From Malachius bipustulatus (Eukaryota; Arthropoda; Insecta; Coleoptera; Melyridae), in the NCBI GenBank assembly GCA_910589415.1, contig OU342630.1, positions 25,639,867-25,703,866 of the forward strand: DNA of 64,000 nucleotides, in the 5' to 3' direction. Within the stretch, counting starts at the first letter, position 1, and every line of letters starts with the position of its first letter. The translations under genes and the position numbers were made by a program. The notes beneath the pieces are model-generated. The model was not told where the DNA came from and made no database searches. It saw only the letters and a program-made list of their open reading frames with translations. Positions 62,943 through 64,000 of the stretch are shown in pieces.

Positions 62943-64000
62943 CAGGTGCACCATGTATCCTTCTCTATATTGCTATCTCCTGAACGCTAAGAGATACAGG
63001 GTCGGTTAAATTAGAGAAAAGATGCGAAGTTTTGTAGCCATGTCAGATGCGTCAAGACATGCAAGATATCTGTGACTCCTCCTGAAATATCCTGAAAAAA
63101 AAACTGAAAAATCGAGATTTCTTACTTATTTATCTTATTATCGCCATATCTTTTCTTATTATTGGAAATTAATAAATAATTTCTTGTAGGCTTACATAAA
63201 TCGTCAAGAGCTATCCATCTGTCATTACAAAAATTTTCAAGGCCGACTAGAACCAAGAGTTTTCACAGTCAACTTTCGTTTTTCTTATGGCCGCCATATT
63301 ATTTTTTATGTCGTTCGATATGAAAAAAATAATGGAAACCAAAAATTAATAAACTTCATAAATTTTTTTTTAATTTTTATTATTTTTTCAAAGAAAATAA
63401 AAAAAAAAATCGTCGAAAAACGTCAACATTTGTAAAAATGCTTTTAAGATCGCCAGTTTATGTTATGTCGACTACTTTTAATCAAATTAGCGAATATTGT
63501 GATCTAAATGCGAGCTCTGTAACAGGCATTCTAGCCTGCGCGAAAGAAATTTTTTGAGTTAGGTAGGTAATTTTTATATTATTGAATGATTATTAGTTTA
63601 AGGGTGTACATGCATGCTATAGGTATAGGTATTTTTAGAAGACTTTGTTTTTTCTTTTAATTTGTCCTGTTATTGGAGTAATCTGTTGGGCAATAAAGAA
63701 TATTATTATCATTATTAAATACACCGAAATAGTGCTTGCCTTATGGTTTTTTAATTTATCTATGAAATTTGGTCTAAAAAGTTGTATTTTTTGTAAATAA
63801 AAAAGAAGAAGAAAAAATTTCTTAATTTATTTTTTGAAGTTCAACAATTTTTAGTTTTTATGATTTTTTTTATACTGAACAACATAAAAAACCAATATGG
63901 TGGCCATAAGAAAAACGAAAGTTGACTATAAAATCCTGGGATCTAGTCAGCTTTGAAAATTTTTGAAATGATTTGAAATGATGGGTACCTCTTGCCGACT
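62943..64000. mobile_element. Second hairpin element related to element D, cut by window end
   Basis: It starts with TA and CAGGTGCACCATGTATCC. 62980-63310 resembles the arm of element D at about 58840-59170 (AGAGATAC..GTCGGTTAAATTA, ATATCCTGAAAAAA, GGCTTACATAA, GCCGCCATATTATTTTT). From about 63880 the same sequence returns inverted (TATGGTGGCCATAAGAAAAA, TAGTCAGCTTTGAAAATTTT) and runs off the window. Confidence 0.75.

Overview
The window is animal nuclear DNA, almost certainly from an insect. It is AT-rich, its genes are split by GT-AG introns, and it carries only two recognisable host genes, both on the minus strand and in tandem. The proteins (RFC1 and a Nanchung/Inactive-type TRPV channel) and the transposon mix (Jockey-type LINEs with A-rich repeat tails, Ty3/gypsy, piggyBac, PIF/Harbinger, hAT, Tc1/mariner hairpin MITEs) point to an insect. 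I cannot fix the order; a beetle is a guess.

Host genes. RFC1, the large subunit of the replication clamp loader, is read in nine phase-consistent exons from 41509 down to its stop at 15669 (809 codons; the N-terminus lies outside or was not found). Two of its introns are very long (about 7.6 and 15.4 kb) and packed with transposons. About 460 bp beyond its stop begins a TRPV channel gene with ATG at 15210. Eight exons down to 5695 give the first 397 residues (the cytosolic ankyrin-repeat half); the transmembrane part lies beyond position 1. All intron phases of this gene fit GT-AG except the first, which does not close in frame with any GT donor.

Mobile DNA makes up most of the rest. Left part (1-15 kb): hairpin (foldback) elements at 71-535 and 2164-5474, a LINE tail, a DDE-transposase scrap, a TIR element with a zeste/Myb-SANT-like exon, and a piggyBac remnant itself split by a small palindromic insertion. 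Middle (16-39.6 kb, inside RFC1 introns): a DD82E-type IS630/Tc1-like transposase with one frameshift, an almost complete Jockey-like LINE (20.97-25.02 kb), several LINE fragments including one LINE inserted in another, a Harbinger scrap and several large TIR elements. Right part (42-64 kb): two palindromic MITEs with TA duplications, a hAT MITE with a perfect 8-bp duplication, and a nest of Ty3/gypsy elements. In the nest, a copy with intact gag and pol (48458-56812, TATA duplication) sits inside a deleted copy of the same family in opposite orientation (47468-58622, ATAC duplication). That copy in turn sits at the edge of a 2-kb hairpin element, which sits at the edge of another TIR element.

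No tRNA, rRNA, CRISPR array or prokaryotic-type operon was seen. The most unusual observations are the palindromic U3-U3 left end of the intact gypsy copy, the 82-residue D-to-E spacing in the IS630-like transposase, the layered hairpin elements, and the aberrant first intron of the TRPV gene.
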